45,285 nucleotides of DNA from positions 105,653-150,937 of the forward strand of contig JANQRS010000026.1 in the NCBI GenBank assembly GCA_028284445.1, written 5' to 3'. The translations under genes were made by a program, and so were the position numbers. A model generated the notes under the pieces. It had not been told where the DNA came from. It saw only the letters and a program-made list of their open reading frames with translations, and searched no databases. The DNA is from Calditrichia bacterium. Lineage in GTDB: Bacteria; Calditrichota; Calditrichia; RBG-13-44-9; J075. How positions within the stretch are numbered: position 1 is the stretch's first letter; each line of letters begins with the position of its first letter. Below are positions 32,712-40,362 of this stretch, piece by piece.

Positions 32712-34958
32712 ATGCTGAAAAAACTCAAGCACAAAACGCCCCATGAAATATTTTATCGTGTCAGGAAGATGCTAAAGGCGCGTAAAAGAGAGCGCAATTA
32801 CAGTGCGGAAAAAGTAGCTGCCAAAATTGCCGCACTTTCTGTTGTTAACGATAAGAGCACGTTTTTGAATAATGTGAACCGGCCGCAGTTCTTTTTTAAT
32901 AGCGACCGCAATGCAGCGCGTGAGACTTTTCGCCGTGATTTTGCCGACGACATTGAAAAAACTCTGGAACGCGCTGACAAGATTCTGCAGAATAAGTTCA
33001 CGATGCTTGGAAGTGATTTCAGCTATAACAAAAATATCAGCTGGCACCATGATCCGGTAAGCCGCCGCGAATATAACCGCAACTATTATAAGCGGGTTGA
33101 TATCTTTTCCGACGACGGTAAGAGCGATATCAAGTATGTCTGGGAAGTAAATCGTCATCAATATTTTATTGATGTGGCCAAGGCATACTTTGCTACCGGT
33201 GATGAAAAATATGCCCGCTACGTCGTGGAAACATTTAACGACTGGATCGAACAGAATCCTTATCTGACCGGCGTGAATTGGGCCAGCGCATTGGAAATCT
33301 CGGTGCGGTCATATGCCTGGATTTGGAGTTACTACCTCCTTCTGGATTCAGACTTGATCGACGAGGAATTTACCGATCGCTTCTCACGGGCAATGTATGT
33401 GCATGGTGAATTTCTGTTTGATCACCTGTCGTTCTATTTTAGCCCTTACAATCACCTCATTGGTGAGGCTTCTGCTCTATTTACGATTGGTTATATGTTC
33501 CCGGAATTCGCGGAATCAAAGAAGTGGGCTGCCAAAGGTTGGCAGATTCTTGTTGATGAGTTGCCCAAGCAATTTCATCCGGACGGGCTTACCGTGGAAC
33601 AGGCCTCGTTCTATCATTATTTTACACTTGGCTTTTACCTGATGCCTGTGGTTCTGCGCCAGCAAAATGGCGATAGTGTGCCGGGCCGTATGCTCAATCA
33701 TCTTGAACAGATTTTCAATTTCAGTCAATATCTGACACGTCCGGATGGTAGTACACCCTGGGTGGGTGATATTGATAATGCCCGCTCGATCTACTTTACG
33801 GATCCGGAAACCTGGGATTTTCGCAACTTTTTGGCGATGGGTGCAATCATGTTTGGCTCAGCTGAATTCAAGCATGCTGCCGGGCGCAATTGGGAAGATG
33901 TGTTGTGGCTTTTTGGCGCAAAGCGTGCGGGAGAATACGCCAACCTCGAAGCGCGCCCGCCCGCGGAAAACCTCCGCAATTTTGATGCAAGTGGGCATGC
34001 TATTGGGCGCAGCGGCTGGGGACCGGAAGATCATTATTTCCGATTTGATTGTGGTGAAATTGCAGACGGCGTATTTCGCGATGAAACAAAATCAGCTGCA
34101 CATGGTCATGCAGATATATTGAATTTTGAACTCACTGCGTACGGGCAGAATTTTATCGTTGATCCCGGTTTTCATAACTATCGCGGCAAAGTGGCCTGGC
34201 ATGAATATTTTCGGGAAACCCATGCCCACAACTGCCTGCTGGTGGATGGACAAAGTCAGGCAAAACACGGCGGCATTCTTGAGTGGTCTAATCGCTCTGA
34301 TCCACGCGTTCTCGATGTGCAAAAGCACGATCAGGTATTTTACTATCGCGGCACTCATGATGCCTTCCGCATGCTGGATGGCAATGTTGAGCACCGGCGT
34401 AACTTCCTGTATATCAACAATGATATCTGGATTGTTGTTGACGAGGTAGACGGTAGTGGAGAACATCTGGTAGAATCATATTTACACCTGATGCCGTCAA
34501 CTGTTAAGCATGACAAACAGCTTCTGACGGTTTCCCGCAATAGTGTAGATCTGAACATCCTGCATCTGGGCGATGAGATGGGTGTTGAAATCCGCGAAGG
34601 TGGAGAGAAGCCGGAAGATGGGTGGCTGGCGCCGCTCTACCGCCAGTCCATGACTGCACCGGTGGTGCGTTTTCACCAAAAGACTCAGCTGCCGCTCCTG
34701 CAATATCTGATATTGGTGCCCGATAATCAGGCGCAATTTCGCATCGAAGACCAGAGCGAAGATCAGGTATCCTTTGTCTCCAACAAGGCAAGCTATACAA
34801 TTCGCATTCGCAAGGGATTGAAGGCGGAAGGTGCACTCTTGGAGGTGCAGTGGGATGGTGAGAATGCAAATGGCGTTCGCCTGGCTGCAAAAGGCAATTC
34901 CGGCGTCTCCCTCGAGCAGTTTGAATCGACTTTGAACAAGGAAGCAAAAACGACCTAG
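32712..34958 (+). CDS. Heparinase II/III-family protein, no signal peptide
   Basis: The 748-residue protein starts KLKHKTPHEIFYRVRKMLKAR, the N-terminus common to heparinase II/III-family proteins in polysaccharide loci, with no signal peptide. An alpha-toroid domain follows with YNHLIGEAS (N247-H248, E252), then the beta-sheet domain with AAHGHADILNFELTAYG (H464, H466, D468), NFIVDPGFHNY and THAHNCLLVDG. These are the family's catalytic and metal-site segments. The family cleaves uronate-containing chains by beta-elimination; an editing role or an uncharacterised transferase or epimerase-like role is also possible for a cytoplasmic member. The next gene starts 10 nt after its stop. Confidence 0.88.
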   Translation: MLKKLKHKTPHEIFYRVRKMLKARKRERNYSAEKVAAKIAALSVVNDKSTFLNNVNRPQFFFNSDRNAARETFRRDFADDIEKTLERADKILQNKFTMLGSDFSYNKNISWHHDPVSRREYNRNYYKRVDIFSDDGKSDIKYVWEVNRHQYFIDVAKAYFATGDEKYARYVVETFNDWIEQNPYLTGVNWASALEISVRSYAWIWSYYLLLDSDLIDEEFTDRFSRAMYVHGEFLFDHLSFYFSPYNHLIGEASALFTIGYMFPEFAESKKWAAKGWQILVDELPKQFHPDGLTVEQASFYHYFTLGFYLMPVVLRQQNGDSVPGRMLNHLEQIFNFSQYLTRPDGSTPWVGDIDNARSIYFTDPETWDFRNFLAMGAIMFGSAEFKHAAGRNWEDVLWLFGAKRAGEYANLEARPPAENLRNFDASGHAIGRSGWGPEDHYFRFDCGEIADGVFRDETKSAAHGHADILNFELTAYGQNFIVDPGFHNYRGKVAWHEYFRETHAHNCLLVDGQSQAKHGGILEWSNRSDPRVLDVQKHDQVFYYRGTHDAFRMLDGNVEHRRNFLYINNDIWIVVDEVDGSGEHLVESYLHLMPSTVKHDKQLLTVSRNSVDLNILHLGDEMGVEIREGGEKPEDGWLAPLYRQSMTAPVVRFHQKTQLPLLQYLILVPDNQAQFRIEDQSEDQVSFVSNKASYTIRIRKGLKAEGALLEVQWDGENANGVRLAAKGNSGVSLEQFESTLNKEAKTT

Positions 34959-34968
34959 GAGATGTGTT

Positions 34969-36057
34969 GTGAGTAGTAACGGCAAGCCGACAAAAGTGCT
35001 GCATATTTCGACCTATCCGCCGCCATTGGCCGGACACGGTATGCGCGTTTGGTTTCTGAAAAAGGAAATGGAAAGCCAGAACGATATTTGTGAAGTGCTG
35101 AATCCGCGCAAGCGCGAAGTGGAACCGGGTGGCGACTATATACCGGTTCGTGACAAATTCGGACTGGATTACATACTACAGATTTTCAAATACCGCCTGA
35201 AGGGCTTTGTCATTCATCATCATATGAACGGCGACTCCGAAAAAGGCTTCATCCTGACTTTCTTGTCCGTCATTATCAGCCTTTTGACATTTCGCCGCCC
35301 GATGCTGACCTTCCATGCCGGCCCGATACAGAAATATTTCCCGCAAGACCGCGCACCGAAACTGACCCTCTACTACAAGTTTATTTTCGGGGTGAGCCGC
35401 TGGATTGTCTGCAATGATGAGAACGTTAAGCGAAACATTGTTGGATATGGCATTAATCCCGATAAAGTGAAGCCGATCCGGGCCTTTAGCCGTCAATATA
35501 TGCAGTATGAGACCGTCAAGCTGGAAGACCGTGTAGAAGAAATTTTTGCCAAGCATGATCCGGTTGTGTTGTGTTATTGCTGTTTCCGGGAAGAGTTCTT
35601 TGTTCTGGAGATGCTGGAAGCATACAGCCGCTTTCGCGAAAAATATCCGGATTCCTTTTTGCTGATGATGGTGAATGAAGGCGGAGAAACCTATCAGGCT
35701 GCTTTAAAGAAAATTGAAGAATTGGGCATCGCCGATCGTATTCATATGACCGGCGATCTAGATCACTATGCCTTTCTAACGACGATCAGTCGCGGTACGC
35801 TCTTCCTGAGAACGCCGGTAAAAGACGGGGTTTGCAGCTCGGTGCTGGAAGCGTTATCCCTGGGTGTCCCGGTGATTGCCAGCGAGAACAATCGTCGTCC
35901 CGAGGGCGTCATTACCTACGACAATCTGAACATTGATCAAATGGTGGAAAAGATGTCGTATGTGGTTGAGAAAAATGGAGAGATCCGCAACAACATTCCC
36001 AAGCCAGAGATTTGGGATACTGTTGCCGAGGAAATTGCGCTTGTAAAACAAGCTTAA
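34969..36057 (+). CDS. Glycosyltransferase family 4-like
   Basis: The 362-residue GT-B protein begins KVLHISTYPPPLAGHGMRVWFL and ends with the donor domain (VVLCYCCFREEFFVLEMLEAY, then VKDGVCSSVLEALSLGVPVIASE). At the E-x7-E motif the first Glu is Asp (D-x7-E), a mild change. The start is GTG at 34969, with AGGAG 7 nt upstream (34957-34961) overlapping the stop of the heparinase-like gene. It would add a sugar to the repeat unit. It is followed by hairpin tract H3 and palindrome R5. Confidence 0.85.
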   Translation: MSSNGKPTKVLHISTYPPPLAGHGMRVWFLKKEMESQNDICEVLNPRKREVEPGGDYIPVRDKFGLDYILQIFKYRLKGFVIHHHMNGDSEKGFILTFLSVIISLLTFRRPMLTFHAGPIQKYFPQDRAPKLTLYYKFIFGVSRWIVCNDENVKRNIVGYGINPDKVKPIRAFSRQYMQYETVKLEDRVEEIFAKHDPVVLCYCCFREEFFVLEMLEAYSRFREKYPDSFLLMMVNEGGETYQAALKKIEELGIADRIHMTGDLDHYAFLTTISRGTLFLRTPVKDGVCSSVLEALSLGVPVIASENNRRPEGVITYDNLNIDQMVEKMSYVVEKNGEIRNNIPKPEIWDTVAEEIALVKQA

Positions 36058-36156
36058 GCTCGCTGAACTCGCTAGGCTCGTGTCAGCGCCTGCGGCGCGT
36101 CAGAGGCTTCGCTCATTAAAAGACGGGAGCGAAGCGACCTGGCGTTCTGCTTGTCA
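36058..36156. repeat. Chain of short GC-rich hairpins, tract H3
   Basis: Contains GCGCCTGCGGCGCG, AGAGGCTTCGCTC, GAGCGAAGCG and similar short inverted elements like tracts H1 and H2. It abuts palindrome R5, as H2 abuts R2, so tract and palindrome tend to occur together. Confidence 0.6.
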
Positions 36157-36202
36157 CACATCCCCCTGAATCCCCCTTCGACGGGGGACGCAGGGGGATG
36201 TG
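36157..36202. repeat. TTCGAA palindromic repeat, copy R5 (core TTCGAC)
   Basis: A 46-bp imperfect palindrome (CACATCCCCCTGAATCCCCC, core TTCGAC, then GGGGGACGCAGGGGGATGTG). One base of the core is changed. It lies 44 nt upstream of the next glycosyltransferase gene. Confidence 0.88.
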
Positions 36203-36246
36203 CCAGACGACAAGCGTTTGATAAAATATTATAGGGAATCGATTTG

Positions 36247-37446
36247 ATGAAAATTTTATACCATCACCGGACGCTGGGAGACGGCGCTGAAGGGATTCAT
36301 ATCCGGGAAATTATTAATTCTCTGCGCAAGCAGGGGCATGAAGTGAAGTACGTTTCCGTAACGCCCTTCGAGAACCTTGGTACGCCGAAAACCAAAAAGT
36401 CTCAGGAATCAGCCAGCTCCAGTTCCGGACCGGGGCTGCTGGGAAAGGTGAAGCAAATGCTTCCCGGCTTTGTTTTTGAGCTGGCGGAACTTGCCTACAG
36501 CGTCTATGGTTATCGTATGATTATGAAAGCGGCGGCAGAATTCAAGCCGGATGCCATCTACGATCGCTACATCAGCTACAATCGTGGTGCTGTTTGGGCA
36601 GCCAGAAAGCTGGGCATTCCTATGCTGCTGGAATTCAACTCGCCCTACGCCACCCAGCGTAAGGAATGGGGAAATCTCTCTTTTCCAAACATGATCCAGA
36701 AGCACGAAACCTGGCTAACCAATAATTGCGATAAGGTGATTGTGGTATCCTCCGCACTGAAAGATCATTTGCTAAAGCATGGGACACGCGAAGATCAAAT
36801 TATTGTGATGCCAAACGGAACCGATCCCGAAGTATTTGATCCGGCGAAGTATAATGGCAAATTCCGCCAAGAATACAACATTGCCAAAGATGATGTAGTT
36901 ATTGGATTTGTCGGCGTATTGCGTGAATGGCATCGGATTCCCCGCTTGCTGGACGCATTTGCCGAACTGGATCCGGTTAAGCATCGTTTGAAAATCATCT
37001 TTGTCGGCTACGGCGATATTATTGATTCCTTGAAGGAACATGCCGGCAAACTGGGCATTGGAGATCGGGTAATTTTTACCGGCAAGGTCGCGCATGTCGA
37101 TATGCCGCATCATGTTGCAATATTTGACGTTGCAATCAGCCCCGCTGTAACCGTCTATTCCTCACCGATGAAAATCCTTGAATACATGTCCATGGGGAAA
37201 TGTGTTATCGCACCGGATTTGAAGAATATTCGTGACTTGATCAAGCCCGGTGAAACCGGAATTCTGTTTGATCCGGACAGCAAGGATGATATGAAGCGGG
37301 CATTGGGTCAGGCCGTGGAAGATGCTGAGCTGCGCACCCGCATTGGGCAGACCGCCATCCAGGACATCCGCGAGAATTATACCTGGGATAAAAATGCCGC
37401 TGAAGTCGTAGAACTATTTGAGGCATTGAAGAAGTCCCGTAATTAA
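36247..37446 (+). CDS. Glycosyltransferase family 4
   Basis: The 399-residue GT-B protein begins MKILYHHRTLGDGAEGIHIREI and has the hinge/donor segments VIGFVGVLREWHRIPRLLDAF and AISPAVTVYSSPMKILEYMSMGKCVIAPD. In this subfamily the first Glu of E-x7-E is replaced (Tyr here) with SSPMKILEYM kept. A TTG at 36244 directly precedes the ATG; I take the ATG. It would add a sugar to the repeat unit. The next gene starts 21 nt after its stop. Confidence 0.9.
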   Translation: MKILYHHRTLGDGAEGIHIREIINSLRKQGHEVKYVSVTPFENLGTPKTKKSQESASSSSGPGLLGKVKQMLPGFVFELAELAYSVYGYRMIMKAAAEFKPDAIYDRYISYNRGAVWAARKLGIPMLLEFNSPYATQRKEWGNLSFPNMIQKHETWLTNNCDKVIVVSSALKDHLLKHGTREDQIIVMPNGTDPEVFDPAKYNGKFRQEYNIAKDDVVIGFVGVLREWHRIPRLLDAFAELDPVKHRLKIIFVGYGDIIDSLKEHAGKLGIGDRVIFTGKVAHVDMPHHVAIFDVAISPAVTVYSSPMKILEYMSMGKCVIAPDLKNIRDLIKPGETGILFDPDSKDDMKRALGQAVEDAELRTRIGQTAIQDIRENYTWDKNAAEVVELFEALKKSRN

Positions 37447-37467
37447 CAAAATTGGATTTGAGGACCT

Positions 37468-40179
37468 ATGGATAAAGTTTTGAAGAATATATCTGCTTTC
37501 ACAGCAAATCAGTGCTTGCAACTAATGCTCGTCTTGCTTATTGGGCTCGGCGGGCTTAGCTGTGTAAATGGGCAAAGTGGCGAAGAGAAGAAGCAGGAAC
37601 GTACCGAAGAAAGCAAATCGGATCGTCGCAAAGCCAAGGAAGAACGGCGCCGGCAGAAACGGGAAGCGCGGGAAGCCAAAAAGCAGCGCAAGAAGGAAAA
37701 AGACAAGAACCGGGTTCGCATTCCCGGTAAACGCAAGAAAGGCGATTTGACGGCTGCAGAGCAACGGGCTCTCATAAAGGATGGCTATTATCGGATTCCG
37801 CCCGGTTCTCCGTTGGCGCGTGGCGAGCATCCGCGTATTTTCTTCACCGCCGACATGTTTAATGAGCAGATTACGCCGTATATTCTTGAGTATGAGGCAC
37901 TCGACTTCCAGAATTATATCAATCGCATCGACAAATTGCTCACGGCAGATTTGGCAACCAAAGAGCGGCGCTATTTGTTGGCGGATGCCTGCAATTTTGC
38001 CTTTCTCTACTATGCATTAAAATCAGGAAAGTATAGCAAGTTTTTTACCCGGAATGCCCCGGAAGTTTATGGACAAAAAGCCTGGGAGCATGCCGCAGAA
38101 ATCGCTAACCGCGTGAAGACCAATGATCTGCGTGAATTCCGTAGCGCGCTCGATGGCACCGCCGGTGGATACATCACCATGTCACTCGCAGTGGTGTATG
38201 ACTGGTGTCATGACTTCCTGAGCCTTGATCAAAAACGCCAGATTGCTGATACCTTCATTTATTTGCAGAATGAGGAGTTTACCAGCAATTGCTATCCGGG
38301 TGACAAATACAATTACGGTAATGACTGGAACAGCCAATGCTGGGAAGTTGGTTTTTTTGGCGGCCTGGCAATGTACGGCGATCAGCTGGGACCTGAGTAT
38401 GCTGAACCGGTTCGTGAATTGCTGAACTCCATGAAATGGTTTGTGTTCGATCAGGTGTTTGACTTACAGGAACATCATTATGAAGGCCTGCCCGGAAATG
38501 GCGAAGGCACCAATTATCATATGGTGACCTCTTTGCATCAGTCCTTTCAGGCGGCCGGAATTGGGCCGGCAATCGGCAAAAACATGTTCACCGAATATGG
38601 TGTGCTCAAAGGCTTTCCGCTTTCGCAATGGTTTCAGGTTCAGCCAAGCTATTGGAATGATGGCAACACCAAGGGCTGGATGAAGCATCGTTATGACGAT
38701 GTGTGGCTGGCGCAGTGGTCCGGTCTGAGCGCCCAACTGTCTTTTTCTTCAGTGATTGCCAACATTAAGAAGGACTACCCGGATCTCGCCGGCAGCTATC
38801 GCTGGTTGCTGGAAGATAGCCGCAATGGCATACGCGGCGACATTGTTCGCAGCAAGGCTGATCAGCGTATTGAATGGCTCTGGTATAAGTTTATTTGGGG
38901 CTTCAAAGATGTGGTGAAGAAGAGTCCGGAAGAGTTCCCAATTAGCCCCTCGCAACGCTTCGCGATGGGTGAGGTGATACTGCAAAGTGACCTGGCCACC
39001 CAAAAAGCAACCAAGATTCAGTTTTACACACCGAGATGGGTGACCCCGATTCACGATCATATCGATGATGGTGGGTTTGAGGTTTTCAAGAATGGGCTTC
39101 TGGCAATCAATACCGGTGGTAACTGGAAGGCATCTTCGCCGATTGGTATTTTAGTGCCAAAATCCATTAATCCGCAGGCGCCGATTTTCCACAATATTCT
39201 AGCGCTTTATAAAGACAATCCACTCTACGAAAAGCGCCGTGGACAAAATACCCGCGCCGATTATGTGAGCGCGTCCGACAATCAAGATGGTGGCGCCAAC
39301 GAAATTGGCTCTGTGCCCGCGCTTCGTTTTGAAGACAAGAAATTTGACTTTGTGGATTATGATTACACCAAGTCTTATAAGGGTGAGTCACATGTCCGCC
39401 AGATTAATCGTCGCATGCTTTATATCCGCGATCCGAATGCCCCGGACTATAGCAACCATGAAGAATATCTATTGATCATGGACTATGTAGACGCCGATGC
39501 GGATTACAAGCGGCGCTTCCTGACAAAAACAGCCTATATGCCGGAACTGGAAGACGGTACCTGGAATCAGGTCGATCAGTTCTATCATACCAATTCCGGT
39601 GGTTCCTTGTTGAAAATAACCAACGACTATGGCAATTGGGATGCTCGCATGTTCATGAAGGTCGTCTATCCGCAAGACTTTAACCTGAAGGTGCGTGGTG
39701 GACAGGTTGGCAGCGGTCGTCGCTGGTTTGTTGATGCTGAAGGCAATAGTCTGCACAAGGGTGGTCAATACCAGGAAGCTGCCCGAGCCTGGATCGGCGC
39801 CTATCGCATTGAAGTTGAAGAAAACGCCAAGGACCGCACGTCTAACTTCCTGGTTGCCATGCAGATCGGCTCCTCAGGCAGCCTGCACAAGATGGTTGAT
39901 ACTGCCCCGGTAGAATCAGCATCGCACCTTGGTGCGCTCCTGAATGGCAATCGTCTGGCGTTGTTTGCTAAGACTAACCAGCGGAGTGCTGGTGTCGATT
40001 ATAGCATCTCTTCGACGAAAGAGGTGTTCCACATTGTTTCCGGTTTGCGTCGCGGCAAATACGCTATTAAAAAGGATGGAAAGACATTGAACAATGCAGT
40101 GGCTGTTGGTGAAGATGGTGTCCTGCATTTCAAGGCCACCGGTGGTGGCAAATTTAGCATTCAGGCATTGTCTTCGTAA
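37468..40179 (+). CDS. Exported heparinase II/III-like polysaccharide lyase with charged stalk
   Basis: The 903-residue protein has an N-terminal hydrophobic segment (about residues 18-30) followed by LSC (C32), a possible but imperfect lipobox. Residues 39-92 are almost entirely Lys, Arg and Glu, likely a rigid single helix. Then comes an alpha-toroid (around RIFFTADMFNEQITPYILEY and LPGNGEGTNYHMV), and a beta-sheet domain with PIHDHIDDGGFEVFKNGLLAI (H529, H531, D533), the heparinase II/III metal-site pattern. It would cut the polymer in the periplasm or at the surface during export, turnover or release. It is the last gene of the cluster. Confidence 0.8.
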   Translation: MDKVLKNISAFTANQCLQLMLVLLIGLGGLSCVNGQSGEEKKQERTEESKSDRRKAKEERRRQKREAREAKKQRKKEKDKNRVRIPGKRKKGDLTAAEQRALIKDGYYRIPPGSPLARGEHPRIFFTADMFNEQITPYILEYEALDFQNYINRIDKLLTADLATKERRYLLADACNFAFLYYALKSGKYSKFFTRNAPEVYGQKAWEHAAEIANRVKTNDLREFRSALDGTAGGYITMSLAVVYDWCHDFLSLDQKRQIADTFIYLQNEEFTSNCYPGDKYNYGNDWNSQCWEVGFFGGLAMYGDQLGPEYAEPVRELLNSMKWFVFDQVFDLQEHHYEGLPGNGEGTNYHMVTSLHQSFQAAGIGPAIGKNMFTEYGVLKGFPLSQWFQVQPSYWNDGNTKGWMKHRYDDVWLAQWSGLSAQLSFSSVIANIKKDYPDLAGSYRWLLEDSRNGIRGDIVRSKADQRIEWLWYKFIWGFKDVVKKSPEEFPISPSQRFAMGEVILQSDLATQKATKIQFYTPRWVTPIHDHIDDGGFEVFKNGLLAINTGGNWKASSPIGILVPKSINPQAPIFHNILALYKDNPLYEKRRGQNTRADYVSASDNQDGGANEIGSVPALRFEDKKFDFVDYDYTKSYKGESHVRQINRRMLYIRDPNAPDYSNHEEYLLIMDYVDADADYKRRFLTKTAYMPELEDGTWNQVDQFYHTNSGGSLLKITNDYGNWDARMFMKVVYPQDFNLKVRGGQVGSGRRWFVDAEGNSLHKGGQYQEAARAWIGAYRIEVEENAKDRTSNFLVAMQIGSSGSLHKMVDTAPVESASHLGALLNGNRLALFAKTNQRSAGVDYSISSTKEVFHIVSGLRRGKYAIKKDGKTLNNAVAVGEDGVLHFKATGGGKFSIQALSS

Positions 40180-40224
40180 TGTCAAATTTGATCAATAAAT
40201 AGACCTTTGGCGAAGCTGGCTTCT

Positions 40225-40270
40225 CCACATCCCTCTATGTCCCCCTTCGAAGGGGATTTAGGGGGTGTGG
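40225..40270. repeat. TTCGAA palindromic repeat, copy R6
   Basis: A 46-bp imperfect palindrome (CCACATCCCTCTATGTCCCC, TTCGAA, then GGGGATTTAGGGGGTGTGG). It lies 45 nt after the last cluster gene and ahead of the terminator. Confidence 0.82.
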
Positions 40271-40318
40271 AGCTAGTGACCTCGTCTCGCGGCTCCGCCG
40301 TTTACTACCAAACTTCAA

Positions 40319-40350
40319 CCCCGCTTCCAGCAATGGAGGCGGGGTTTTTT
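40319..40350 (+). terminator. Rho-independent terminator of the polysaccharide cluster
   Basis: An 11-bp stem (CCCCGCTTCCA with TGGAGGCGGGG, one G-U pair) around a GCAA loop is followed by six T. It lies 139 nt after the last gene and 12 nt before the end of the convergent permease gene. Confidence 0.9.
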
Positions 40351-40362
40351 GTTGCTCAAAAT

